A stretch of 64,000 bases of DNA, from contig NZ_JAGGKR010000001.1 in NCBI RefSeq assembly GCF_017873855.1, positions 682,001 through 746,000 of the forward strand. The letters are read 5' to 3'. Of the stretch, positions 18,148 through 26,610 are shown piece by piece. Position 1 is the first letter of the stretch, and each line of letters starts with the position of its first letter. The translations under genes were made by a program, and so were the position numbers. The notes under the pieces were generated by a model. That model made no database searches. It was not told the DNA's origin and saw nothing but the letters and a program-made list of their open reading frames with translations. The stretch is from Methanolinea mesophila (GTDB lineage: Archaea > Halobacteriota > Methanomicrobia > Methanomicrobiales > Methanospirillaceae).

Positions 18148-18651
18148 TCATTCTCCCGACAGCCCGTCTTTCAACCTCTTTTCGAGGTTTTTCCCGTGAC
18201 TTCCCAGCCAGTAGAGCTTGCGGCACCTCCGGCACCAGTAAAAGTCGAGGTGTTCCCGTTTCCGCGGGGCGTACGACGCGGAGCTCACCTCGTCCGCGCT
18301 CGCGGGACGGAGGTACTCGTTGCATATCGAACACCGGTTGAGCCGGATGGCGGGGACGATCACGCCGGCACTTACCAGTTGCCTGAGTTGGGCCATCACG
18401 TCTTCCCCGGTGATCAGCACCGCCTGGTCCCCACCCCTCCTCGCGAGTTCCCTGTCACGGGTGAGGAGGAGCCGCTGTTCTTCCCGGGCCCGGAGGAGGA
18501 GCAGGGTGTCTTCTCTCCGGTTTCCCTCTGCATACGCGTTCGCGCTCGCGGTGTCGTATCCCATGAGCCGTAGGTAACGGCAGAGCGTCCCCAGCATCCG
18601 GTCGACGATGAAACGTGCGGAGGGTTCCCTGTGCTCAGACATGGGAGACAT
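18148..18651 (-). CDS. Mut7-C RNase-domain protein with zinc ribbon
   Basis: A 167-residue protein. Residues 12-95 look like a PIN-type nuclease fold (FIVDRMLGTLCRYLRLMGYD, LLLTRDREL), and the end is a zinc ribbon with CSIC near 106 and CRRC near 138. This combination is the Mut7-C family, predicted to be an RNase. It overlaps the end of the radical SAM gene by 17 bases, so the two are probably co-translated; a functional link is not known to me. Confidence 0.85.
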   Translation of the reverse strand: MSPMSEHREPSARFIVDRMLGTLCRYLRLMGYDTASANAYAEGNRREDTLLLLRAREEQRLLLTRDRELARRGGDQAVLITGEDVMAQLRQLVSAGVIVPAIRLNRCSICNEYLRPASADEVSSASYAPRKREHLDFYWCRRCRKLYWLGSHGKNLEKRLKDGLSGE

Positions 18652-19654
18652 ACGGGATTTCGTGGCCGCATTTCTGGCACCGGTGGTCCTTGAGGTTCCG
18701 GATGCGTGCTGCGAACCCGGAACGCTCGATCAACAGTTCCCCGCATTCCGGACAATAGGTGTTCTCCCCGCGGTGCTGGAAGACGTTGCCGAGGTAGGGG
18801 TACATGAGCCCCATCTCCCGGGCCATCCGGTAGATCTTTTCGAGCGTCTGCACAGGTGTCGGCCCGCGGTCCGTCATCTTGTAGTCGGGATGGAAGCGGG
18901 TGATATGGAGCGGCGTCTCCGGGCCGAGGTTGTCTATGATCCAGCGAATCATCGCTTTCGACTCTTCCGGGTCGTCGTTCAATCCCGGGATTACCAGGTG
19001 GACCACCTCGATGTGCATCCCGAGTTCCCTGGCCTTCACGCTCGCATCGAGTACCGGCTGGAGTCTCGCTCCGCAGGTCTTTTTGTAAAATTCATCGGTG
19101 AAGGCCTTGATGTCCACCCGGAATGCGTTCAGCATGGGAGAGAGCTCCGTGAGCGCCTCCTCGGTGATGTACCCATTGGTCACGTACACTGTGCCAAGCC
19201 CTTCCTTCCGGGCGAGGGTCCCCATGTCGAGGGCGTATTCGTGCCATATGGTGGGCTCGTTGTAGGTCCACGCGATGCTCGCGCAGCCCCTCTCCTTTGC
19301 CCGGGAGACCCCGGTCCCCGGGGCAAGGTCCATGAGGCCCATGGTGTCGACTCCCGCCCGGGAAATGTGCCAGTTCTGGCAGTGTTCGCAATGGAAATTG
19401 CAGCCGACGCTTCCGAGCGAGTAGGAGAGGGTGCCGGGCAGGAAGTGGTACAGGGGTTTCTTCTCGATAGGATCGACCGCTTCGGCACTCACCCTCCCGT
19501 AGGTCGCCGCATAGAGGACCCCTTCGCGGTTCAGCCGTACCCCGCAGATGCCGTGGCTCCCTTCCTTTATCAGGCACCGGTGGGCGCAGAGCGAGCATTT
19601 CACCTTCCGGTCTTCCGTCTTCTCGTATTGAAGGGCCTCGTGCATGGTGATCAC
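18635..19654 (-). CDS. amrS: AmmeMemoRadiSam-type radical SAM enzyme
   Basis: A 339-residue radical SAM protein of the PflA-like AmrS group. The cluster motif CNFHCEHC (Cys 85, 89, 92) is intact, and an N-terminal Cys-rich segment (CSLCAHRC, near 20-27) is typical of this group. A C-terminal Cys cluster (CPEC, CQKC) resembles a zinc ribbon. In other archaea the enzyme accompanies AMMECR1 and MEMO proteins; neither is seen here. The reaction is unknown in detail. It is followed by the overlapping Mut7-C gene. Confidence 0.88.
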   Translation of the reverse strand: MITMHEALQYEKTEDRKVKCSLCAHRCLIKEGSHGICGVRLNREGVLYAATYGRVSAEAVDPIEKKPLYHFLPGTLSYSLGSVGCNFHCEHCQNWHISRAGVDTMGLMDLAPGTGVSRAKERGCASIAWTYNEPTIWHEYALDMGTLARKEGLGTVYVTNGYITEEALTELSPMLNAFRVDIKAFTDEFYKKTCGARLQPVLDASVKARELGMHIEVVHLVIPGLNDDPEESKAMIRWIIDNLGPETPLHITRFHPDYKMTDRGPTPVQTLEKIYRMAREMGLMYPYLGNVFQHRGENTYCPECGELLIERSGFAARIRNLKDHRCQKCGHEIPYVSHV

Positions 19655-19690
19655 TCCATTGAATATCGGATCACGCTGATAAAGGTACCC

Positions 19691-19903
19691 TTACCCTTCG
19701 TCCGTATCCGGTCCACGGTCGGACTCTTTCCCGGGCTTTGTCTCACGGGAGTCTGTGTCCGGGCCTTTTTCGTGATCTTCGTCTTCGGTCTCCAGGACAA
19801 AAGACCCCCGGTACCCGCATTCCTTGCACCGGTAGATCTGCCCGAATACGCCTCCGGTCACCGGATAAATGGTGGTGCTCCCGCACACAGGGCAGCGAAG
19901 CAT
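19691..19903 (-). CDS. Small zinc-ribbon protein (70 aa)
   Basis: A 70-residue protein with two CxxC knuckles, CPVC at residues 4-7 and CKEC near 31-34, forming a zinc ribbon, followed by an acidic and charged tail rich in Asp, Glu and Lys. It lies 36 bases upstream of amrS on the same strand, so it is probably in the same operon. Function unknown; transcription- or RNA-associated ribbons of this type are common in archaea. Confidence 0.7.
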   Translation of the reverse strand: MLRCPVCGSTTIYPVTGGVFGQIYRCKECGYRGSFVLETEDEDHEKGPDTDSRETKPGKESDRGPDTDEG

Positions 19904-20075
19904 GATACGAGGGTGTGGGCGTGGGGATTAATAATACCGATCTTGCGGGTATCGATCCTCCCGATTGCCGCCCGGTATCTGTTTTTCACGGATACTGCAA
20001 TTCGTTACGGATATCGGATCCCTTCCGCCCTCATCGAATGAACACACCCGCCTGCTCCTGTCCGCACCGGGGTTC

Positions 20076-20088
20076 AATTAGGTATATG
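20076..20088 (+). promoter_or_regulatory. Putative TATA box of pyrH
   Basis: AATTAGGTATATGTGG lies about 30 bases before the ATG at 20115, so the transcript would be nearly leaderless. This supports the internal ATG as start over the upstream GTG at 20088. Confidence 0.45.
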
Positions 20089-20114
20089 TGGACTTTCGTG
20101 AAATGAATGGAATA

Positions 20115-20828
20115 ATGACACGCGTTGTCCTCTCCCTGGGGGGATCGATCCTCTTCCCCACGCTGGAAGAGAACCGGCTCGCCGGGTACCTCCCCGTGCT
20201 CCGCCGGCTGGCGGAGAAGATGCAGGTTTATATCGTGGTGGGCGGCGGCGGCGAGGCCCGCCGGTATATCGGGGTCGCCCGGCAGGCAGGAGTGGACGAG
20301 GCGACCTGCGACGAGATCGGGATCCGGGTCACCCGGTTGAACGCCCTCCTCCTGGTGAGCGCCCTCGGGGACTCCGCATTTCCGGCGGTCGCAGAATCCC
20401 AGACCGAGGCCATGGCAGCCGGTGTTTCGACCGGGAAGATCGTGGTCATGGGAGGGATCACCCCGGCGCAGACGACCGACGCGGTGGCGGCGGTCCTCGC
20501 GGAACGGGTACGGGCCGACCTGCTGGTGAACGTCACCTCCATCGACGGCATTTACAGCGCGGACCCGAAGAAGGATCCCGACGCAATCCGTTTCGAGTCA
20601 ATGACCGCCGATGACCTGATGCAGATCGTGAGCGGGGACTCTCTCTGTGCGGGTTCCAACACGGTCATGGACATGGTCGCGGTGAAGGTGGTGCAGCGGA
20701 GCGGGATCCCCATGGTGGTCGTGGACGGGCGCGAGCCCGGGAACCTCGCCGCCGCATTGCTCGAGGGGCGCCTGAAGGGAACGGTCGTCATCAGGGACGG
20801 CGGAAACCCCCTCCCGCTGAAGACCTGA
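20115..20828 (+). CDS. pyrH: UMP kinase
   Basis: A 237-residue amino-acid-kinase-fold enzyme beginning TRVVLSLGGSIL, exactly like archaeal UMP kinases. Further motifs are VGGGGEARRYIGVAR near 42, LVNVTSIDGIYSADPKKDP near 135 and the C-terminal substrate loop. It phosphorylates UMP to UDP in pyrimidine synthesis. In-frame starts at 20088 (GTG) and 20103 (ATG) exist, but the position of the TATA and the conserved N-terminus favour 20115. Confidence 0.93.
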   Translation: MTRVVLSLGGSILFPTLEENRLAGYLPVLRRLAEKMQVYIVVGGGGEARRYIGVARQAGVDEATCDEIGIRVTRLNALLLVSALGDSAFPAVAESQTEAMAAGVSTGKIVVMGGITPAQTTDAVAAVLAERVRADLLVNVTSIDGIYSADPKKDPDAIRFESMTADDLMQIVSGDSLCAGSNTVMDMVAVKVVQRSGIPMVVVDGREPGNLAAALLEGRLKGTVVIRDGGNPLPLKT

Positions 20829-20883
20829 AGGACCTCCGGTCGGCAGGTATTTTGAGATCCCTGCCCCATACTATATCTCTCCC

Positions 20884-20958
20884 GGGGTAGTAGGGTAGCC
20901 TGGTCCATCCTAGAGCGTTTGGGACGCTTTGACGGCAGTTCGAATCTGCCCTACCCCA
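20884..20958 (+). tRNA. tRNA-Pro (anticodon TGG)
   Basis: A full cloverleaf: acceptor GGGGTAG pairs with CTACCCC, anticodon stem GAGCG/CGCTT encloses loop TTTGGGA (anticodon TGG), and the T arm is GGCAG-TTCGAAT-CTGCC. Discriminator A at 20958; CCA is not encoded. No intron. Confidence 0.95.
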
Positions 20959-21002
20959 TCATCGGATCGCGAAACAAACATCTTTTCCCCCGGCGGGCAC
21001 CC

Positions 21003-21668
21003 ATGGATCACGCAACCGCAGACCGGATATATCGCGTTCTTCTCGCGGCATACCCTTCCGCCAGGGACAATCCCCGGCACCGGGCCTCTCCTTTCAGGAT
21101 CCTGATCCTCACTATCCTCTCCGCCCAGACCACCGATGCATCGGTGGACAAGGTCAGCGGGGAGCTCTTCAGGCGCTTCCCCACCCCCGAAGCCCTCGCC
21201 TCGGCGGAACAGGGTGATGTGGAGGAGATCATCCATTCCACGGGCTTCTACCACGCGAAAGCCCGGCACATCATCGGGGCGGCGAAGACCCTCCGGGACG
21301 GGTTCTCCGGGGAGGTCCCGGATACCATGGAGGAGCTGCTCACCATTCCCGGGGTGGGGAGAAAGACCGCCAATATCGTGCTCGACCACGCATTCGGCAT
21401 GAACGAAGGCGTTGCGGTGGATACTCATGTGCGCCGGCTCGCGCAAAGGATCGGGTTTTCAGACCACAGCGACCCGGCGGGGATAGAGCGGGACCTGATC
21501 GCCCTCTTTCCCCGGGACCGCTGGGGAATGCTTACCGACATCCTGATATCGCACGGGAGGGCGGTCTGCACCGCACGGGCGCCGAAATGCCCCGGCTGCC
21601 CGATCAGGGAAGAATGCAGGTATTATCACAAGGTGTTCCTGCCCGGCGCCCGGGAAAAGGACCGGTAA
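21003..21668 (+). CDS. nth: Endonuclease III, HhH-GPD DNA glycosylase
   Basis: A 221-residue base-excision repair enzyme for oxidised pyrimidines. Helix-hairpin-helix LTIPGVGRKTANIVL holds the catalytic Lys near 121, and the catalytic Asp is in VAVDTHVRRL near 140. The C-terminal 4Fe-4S loop is complete, with Cys spacing C-x6-C-x2-C-x5-C. The frame is open further upstream through the tRNA, but the ATG at 21003 fits the family N-terminus (ADRIYRVLLAAYP). Confidence 0.94.
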   Translation: MDHATADRIYRVLLAAYPSARDNPRHRASPFRILILTILSAQTTDASVDKVSGELFRRFPTPEALASAEQGDVEEIIHSTGFYHAKARHIIGAAKTLRDGFSGEVPDTMEELLTIPGVGRKTANIVLDHAFGMNEGVAVDTHVRRLAQRIGFSDHSDPAGIERDLIALFPRDRWGMLTDILISHGRAVCTARAPKCPGCPIREECRYYHKVFLPGAREKDR

Positions 21669-21750
21669 CACCACCCCGTCGGAGGCTCTTACTATCCCAG
21701 GGGCAGACAGCCTGCCCTGTCACATGCGTGCGGACCCGCGGGTTACAAAT

Positions 21751-22345
21751 AGGATGGTTCCGCCGCCCCCGTAGGGCGCCCCGGCGGCGGATCTTGAATT
21801 TGTTCTGTCGATTTTCCAGAGGATGACGTGCACTCGACAGTCCAAGTTTATCCCGTTGGGGTCGCCGCAGCGGCGGGGCGAAGCCCCGGGAGCGTCCAGC
21901 GTCAGTATAAGTGAGAGGATGGTTCCGCCGCCCCCGTAGGGCGCCCCGGCGGCGGATCTTGAACTTGTTCTGTCAATTTTCCAGAGAATCCCTTTGTATT
22001 CAACAGTCCACTTCTATCCCGTTTGGAGGCGTCGTGGCGGCTGGGTGTGAGTTCTGGGAGCGTCTGTGACGAGATTCTCCCCTTATGAACAGGCACGAAA
22101 AGGTTGTCATTTCAGGAGAATGGCTATCCTATCCAGCTTGGGGGCGCCGCAGCGGCGTGGCGTAGCCCCGGGAGCGTCTTTGTGATGGTCTCTAATAGGA
22201 TGGTTCCGCCGCCCCCGAAGGGCGCCCCGGCGGCGGATCAGGAACTTGTTCTGTCGATTTTCCAGGGAATGCCTTTGCTTTCATCAGTTCCGGTCTATCC
22301 CGTTTGGGCCGCTGCAGCGGCGGGGCGCAGCCCCGGAAGGTTCGG
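21751..22345 (+). repeat. Array 2 of palindromic repeat elements A and B
   Basis: The 715 bases between nth and the deaminase gene hold no gene I can support. B elements lie at about 21751-21825, 21915-21990 and 22196-22275; A elements at about 21848-21898, 22014-22064 (degenerate), 22128-22178 and 22290-22345. B has perfect 8-base arms CCGCCGCC/GGCGGCGG; A has CGCCGC-A-GCGGCG followed by GGGGC-GAA-GCCCC. Each B is followed by a conserved tail TTGTTCTGTCGATTTTCCAG. Orientation and A/B alternation match array 1. Confidence 0.8.
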
Positions 22346-22383
22346 TTGTTCCATAAAAAAAGAATTCACAGAGAAACAGTCTT

Positions 22384-23703
22384 TTAACCCTGCGGAGAGT
22401 CCTTCCCCCGTTCCACGAGGTCCTGTGCAACTCGGGCGGCCTCTTTCAAGACCTCCGCCTCGCCGGGGATGAATCGGTCGAGCATGAGCACCCGGCCGTC
22501 ACAGAGAGTGGTCTTCACGGAATCCCCGTTACACGCGTAGACCACGTTGGAATCCGGGTGGTGGAGCGGGACCATGCAGCTCCGGGCGGGGTCAAGGATG
22601 ACCAGGTCCGCCGGGGCTCCCACCGTGAGCGTGCCCGGACCGATCCCGAGCGCCCGGGCTCCCGACTCGGTAGCCATCCGGAGGGTCTCGCCCGCAGGGA
22701 GCAGGGTCTGCGAGTTCCAGTAGAACTTCTGCAGCAGGGCGGCGAACTTCATCTCCTCCATCATGTCCAGGTTGTTGTTCGAGGCGCACCCGTCGGTCCC
22801 CAGCGTCACGCCTGCTCCCGCTTCACGGAGCCATTCGTACGGCATGGCACGGTTTACCGCGAGCTTCATGTTGCTCGACGGGTTGTGCGAAGCCCAGGCC
22901 CCCCGTTCTCCGAAGAGGCGGCAGTCTTCCCGGTCGAGCCAGCAGCAGTGGGCCGCAACGGTCCGCGGGGTCAGGCACCCGCACCGGTCGAGGTGCACCG
23001 GAGGGCGGGCATTGTACCTGGCCACGCACTCGGTGATCTCCTGCTCGGTCTCACTCACGTGGATGTGGAGGCAGATGTCCTGTTCCTTTGCATACTCCGC
23101 GCACCAGGTGAGCCCTTCCGGCGAGACGGTATAGACCGCGTGCGGCCCGACGGCGGTCCTGATCCGGGGATTTTGCATAGACCTTACGTGCGAGACGAGG
23201 TGCTCCGTGGCCCGGATCTCGGCCTCCCTTTTCTCCTCGAGCGAGAGGTCGATGAACCCGTGGGCCAGGGTGGCCCGGATCCCCGACCTGTCGACCGCTT
23301 CGGCCGCCCGCTCCATGAAGAAGTACATGTCATTGAACGCGGTGGTCCCGGTGCGGATCATTTCCATGCAGGCGAGCAGGGTCCCCCAGTAGACGTCGTC
23401 CCCGGTGAGGTGCGCCTCCAGCGGCCAGATCTTCTGCGCGAGCCATTCCTGGAGCGGCATATCGTCGGCATACCCCCGGAGCAGGGTCATTGCCGCGTGG
23501 GTATGCGTGTTCACCAGGCCGGGGAGGGCGACTCCGCCGTTCCCCTCGATGACGAACTCGGCCTCGCCCCGGAACTCTTTCCGGGTGCCTCCCCCCATTC
23601 CCGCGATCACTCCCTCGCGGTCGATGAAGATATCCGTCAGTCCCTCGCCGACTCTCACGTTCCGGACAAGAATTGCCCCTTTCGCATCGAATATTTCCGT
23701 CAA
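22384..23703 (-). CDS. dadD: Nucleoside deaminase (SAH/MTA/5'-deoxyadenosine deaminase family)
   Basis: A 439-residue amidohydrolase of the MtaD/DadD type. Metal ligands are visible in NTHTHAAMTLLRGYADD near 66, in HIHVSETEQE, in AHCCWLDRED and in LGTDGCASNNNLDM. The SNMK segment before it is typical of adenosine-type deaminases. It converts adenosine-like by-products of SAM chemistry (SAH, methylthioadenosine, 5'-deoxyadenosine) to inosine forms. The phosphorylase gene just upstream on the same strand would take the next step. Confidence 0.88.
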   Translation of the reverse strand: MTEIFDAKGAILVRNVRVGEGLTDIFIDREGVIAGMGGGTRKEFRGEAEFVIEGNGGVALPGLVNTHTHAAMTLLRGYADDMPLQEWLAQKIWPLEAHLTGDDVYWGTLLACMEMIRTGTTAFNDMYFFMERAAEAVDRSGIRATLAHGFIDLSLEEKREAEIRATEHLVSHVRSMQNPRIRTAVGPHAVYTVSPEGLTWCAEYAKEQDICLHIHVSETEQEITECVARYNARPPVHLDRCGCLTPRTVAAHCCWLDREDCRLFGERGAWASHNPSSNMKLAVNRAMPYEWLREAGAGVTLGTDGCASNNNLDMMEEMKFAALLQKFYWNSQTLLPAGETLRMATESGARALGIGPGTLTVGAPADLVILDPARSCMVPLHHPDSNVVYACNGDSVKTTLCDGRVLMLDRFIPGEAEVLKEAARVAQDLVERGKDSPQG

Positions 23704-23775
23704 GATCTCACACCCGTGTTCCCGAAAATTTCCCCGTCATCATACTTCTCCATGACGTCCCGCACCTCTTCCGGT

Positions 23776-24447
23776 TCAGGACAGGCCCGCCACGATATCC
23801 CGCAGGATGCGGTCCATCCGGTCCTTGTACCGGTTTGCATTCTCCAGCATCAGCTCGTAAGAGAGTCCCTCGTCCCCGAGCCCGTTCGCGTAGTTGTCCA
23901 CCGGGCAGATCGCGGCGAATTTCATCCCGAGTTCTAACGCAAGGGTGGCCTCGCTCGCAAGGGTCATTCCCACGATGTCCGCGCACCGGGCAAGCGCCGC
24001 GACCTCGGCCACCGTCTCGATCCGCGGCCCGCGGGTCTGGACATACACTCCGCCGAGTCTCGCTTCGGGGACAAGGTCCGAGAGTTTCCCTGCCATGTCG
24101 AGGGGGAGGCCAGGCTGGATATGCCGGATGGCGTGGTCATGAATCGAGGGGATCGCCGCATCGCTCATGTAATCCGTGGGGATCACCAGTGACCCCGGGG
24201 GGATATCCATCTTCAGCGAACCGGCACTCCCGATGGCGATTACCCGGTCCACTCCCAGGAGCGCGAGCGCCGCCATATTGGACCGGAAGTTTATCCGGTG
24301 AGGGGGCCTGTTGTGCTGGTGGCGCAGGAGGACCGCGATCTCCCCGCACAACACTTCAGAATTTCCGTATGGGGTGGAGATAACCTTCTTTTCCAGGTCC
24401 GGGAGCCGGGAGAAAAGGAGGCTCGTCCCCCCGATGATACCGAGCAT
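23776..24447 (-). CDS. Methylthioadenosine/methylthioinosine phosphorylase family
   Basis: A 223-residue purine nucleoside phosphorylase of the PNP/MTAP class. Motifs: GIIGGTSL at the start (phosphate binding), RINFRSNMAALALLGV, AIGSAGSLK, and TRGPRIETVAE. It is short for MTAP, as archaeal homologues are. Placed 72 bases before a nucleoside deaminase, it more likely acts on the deaminated product, as reported for Methanocaldococcus methylthioinosine phosphorylase. The two form a salvage pair for SAM-derived nucleosides. Confidence 0.85.
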   Translation of the reverse strand: MLGIIGGTSLLFSRLPDLEKKVISTPYGNSEVLCGEIAVLLRHQHNRPPHRINFRSNMAALALLGVDRVIAIGSAGSLKMDIPPGSLVIPTDYMSDAAIPSIHDHAIRHIQPGLPLDMAGKLSDLVPEARLGGVYVQTRGPRIETVAEVAALARCADIVGMTLASEATLALELGMKFAAICPVDNYANGLGDEGLSYELMLENANRYKDRMDRILRDIVAGLS

Positions 24448-24619
24448 TTGTTCCTACACCTCCACGACCATATGCAACGGGTGGAGCGCTACGGTCCTTT
24501 CCACGCCTGCATTAGGGTAAGCCATTATATCCATTGGGACGCGGGCCCCAAAAAAACCCACCCTCCCCACCTGACACGCGGAGCGGCAGGTGTATGACGA
24601 TTCCGGCCGATACTCCTCC

Positions 24620-25747
24620 ATGGGCAGGTTCCAGACGGTGGATGAGGAGACTATTCGGAGCGGCGGGTGTACCGACATCTATTTCGTGCGGAGCGGGGAG
24701 GTGCTGGAGACAGACCAAAAAAACCCCCGGGTGGTCATGGAAGTGACGGCGGGGACGCTCCCCGATGCGTGGGCCATATTCTGCGGGTTGAACGATGTCG
24801 TATCCCTGCTCGAGGGGGTGCCGGTAGACCTCGACGCGATGCCTGAAGGGACGGTCTTCCTCGCCCGGGAGCCGGTCATGAGGATCTCGGGGAGGTACCG
24901 CGACTTTGCCCGATACGAGACCGCGATCCTCGGTTTTCTCTGCCACGCCTCCGGGATCGCGTCGGCCGCGGCCCATATTAGGTGTGTGGCAGGAGACCGG
25001 CGGGTCTACTCCTTCGGGTCCCGGCGCCAGCACCCTGCGATCGCGGCGATGGTGGAACGTTCGGCGTGGATCGGCGGGGTGGACGGGGCGAGCAATACCG
25101 CCGCCCCCGAGGGGATACCCCTCGCGGGGACCATGCCGCATGCGTTCGTGATGTGTTATCCGCGTCCTGCTGATGCATTCCGGGCGTTTGCCCTGCATGC
25201 CCCCGCAGGTGTCCCCCGGATCATGCTCTGCGATACCTTCTGCGACGAGAAACGGGAGTCCCTCGCCGCTGCCGGGGTGGGTGCCGAGGGGGTGCGGCTC
25301 GATACCCCCCGTTCCCGGCGGGGGGACATGCGGGAGATCCTCGAGGAGGTGCGCTGGGAACTGGACAGCGCGGGATACCCGCAGGTGGATATCTTCCTCT
25401 CCGGGGGTGTGAACCGGGAGGACATCGTCCGGTACCGGGACATCGTGGGCGCGTTCGGGGTGGGAGGGGCGATTGCAAACGCCCCGGTGATCGATTTCGC
25501 GATGGACATTGTGGAACGCGAGGGCGTGCACTGCGCGAAGAGAGGGAAGCGGGGGGGCGTAAAGCAGGTCTACCGGATGCCGTCCGGGGAGCGGGTGCTC
25601 CTGCCCGCAGCGAGGGAACCGCCCGCGGGGGGGACGCCTCTGCTCCTCCCGTTCGTGCGGAACGGAGAAGTTGTCCGGGAGGCGGATATGGGAGAGGCGC
25701 GCCGGAGGGTCCTTTCGGCCATCCCCGGGCTTTCCGGGAGCTCCTGA
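24620..25747 (+). CDS. pncB: Nicotinate phosphoribosyltransferase
   Basis: A 375-residue archaeal-type enzyme making nicotinate mononucleotide from nicotinate and PRPP for NAD salvage. It begins TVDEETIRSGGCTDIYFVR, the usual N-terminus of the short archaeal form. A histidine-containing segment YSFGSRRQHPAIA and the C-terminal part with VDIFLSGGVNREDI follow the family. I chose ATG 24620; a GTG at 24590 is possible. The gene is divergent from the phosphorylase gene. Confidence 0.85.
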   Translation: MGRFQTVDEETIRSGGCTDIYFVRSGEVLETDQKNPRVVMEVTAGTLPDAWAIFCGLNDVVSLLEGVPVDLDAMPEGTVFLAREPVMRISGRYRDFARYETAILGFLCHASGIASAAAHIRCVAGDRRVYSFGSRRQHPAIAAMVERSAWIGGVDGASNTAAPEGIPLAGTMPHAFVMCYPRPADAFRAFALHAPAGVPRIMLCDTFCDEKRESLAAAGVGAEGVRLDTPRSRRGDMREILEEVRWELDSAGYPQVDIFLSGGVNREDIVRYRDIVGAFGVGGAIANAPVIDFAMDIVEREGVHCAKRGKRGGVKQVYRMPSGERVLLPAAREPPAGGTPLLLPFVRNGEVVREADMGEARRRVLSAIPGLSGSS

Positions 25748-25842
25748 TGGCTCGCGACCTCGGTTCCGGGAAAAGATTGAGGCCGGCCGGAGCGCACGGT
25801 AAACAATCCTTTTAAGCTTTCACGTCCTACAAAATAGGAGTC

Positions 25843-25914
25843 GGGCCGATAGATCAGGGGTAGATCGCTTCCTTGGCATGGAAGAGGCCGCGGGTTCAAT
25901 TCCCGCTCGGTCCA
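25843..25914 (+). tRNA. tRNA-Ala (anticodon GGC)
   Basis: Acceptor GGGCCGA pairs with TCGGTCC (one G-U), anticodon stem CTTCC/GGAAG encloses TTGGCAT (anticodon GGC), and the T arm is GCGGG-TTCAATT-CCCGC. No encoded CCA and no intron. A TATA-like CTTTTAAGC lies at about 25808. Confidence 0.94.
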
Positions 25915-25974
25915 TTCCCGCGAACAAACCCATACGTTTTTCCCTGCCCGGGACCTAATTTCTCACGATCACCA

Positions 25975-26604
25975 GTGGGCATTAAAGAATGGCTTATTCC
26001 CCAGGATAAGGTTTTTTTCGACCTTTTTGACCGTATGGCAGCACTGGTAGTACTGGCTTCGTACCGGCTGGTGGACCTTGTGGACGACTTTTCGGACGTG
26101 AAGAACAAGGTGCACCAGATCGAACAGATGGAGCACGACGGGGACCGGATCACCCACGAGATCTACGAGCAGCTGAACCGGACGTTCATCACCCCGCTCG
26201 AGCCGGAGGAGATCTCGAAACTGGCGTCGGCGCTCGACGATATCCTCGACTATATCGACGGCACCGCCCAGAAGATGCTGAACTACGGGATCGAGGAGAC
26301 CGATACGCATATGAGCGAGCTCGCAAAGCTCGTCCAGCTCTCGGTGGTGGAGCTCGAAGAGGCGGTGAAGTCCATCAGGGCCATAAAGGAACCGCGTATG
26401 ATCGAGGAACGGTGTATCGAGGTCAACCGGCTGGAGAACCTCGCCGACGACGTGCTTGCCCACGCGATCAACGAGATATTCCGCACCAACGACCCGATCG
26501 CCATCATCAAGTTCAAGGATATCTACGAACACCTGGAGATCGCCACCGACAAATGCGAGGACGCGGCAAACGTCCTTTCGGACATTGCCATCCGCCATTC
26601 GTGA
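25975..26604 (+). CDS. DUF47 (PhoU-like) protein, partner of Pit transporter
   Basis: A 209-residue, mostly helical protein of the DUF47/TIGR00153 family: EWLIPQDKVFFDLFD at the start, two PhoU-like helical halves with acidic metal-binding clusters (EHDGDRITHEIY, and KFKDIYEHLEIATDKCED near the end). The start is GTG at 25975, since the open frame further upstream runs into the tRNA. The pit gene follows after 6 bases. Such proteins regulate or gate Pit-type phosphate uptake. Confidence 0.9.
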   Translation: MGIKEWLIPQDKVFFDLFDRMAALVVLASYRLVDLVDDFSDVKNKVHQIEQMEHDGDRITHEIYEQLNRTFITPLEPEEISKLASALDDILDYIDGTAQKMLNYGIEETDTHMSELAKLVQLSVVELEEAVKSIRAIKEPRMIEERCIEVNRLENLADDVLAHAINEIFRTNDPIAIIKFKDIYEHLEIATDKCEDAANVLSDIAIRHS

Positions 26605-26610
26605 GCCGAA

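Noticed and set aside
22558-23937. A 459-codon plus-strand frame opposite the deaminase
   Set aside because: Antisense to dadD, with no domain and Arg/Pro/His-rich composition.
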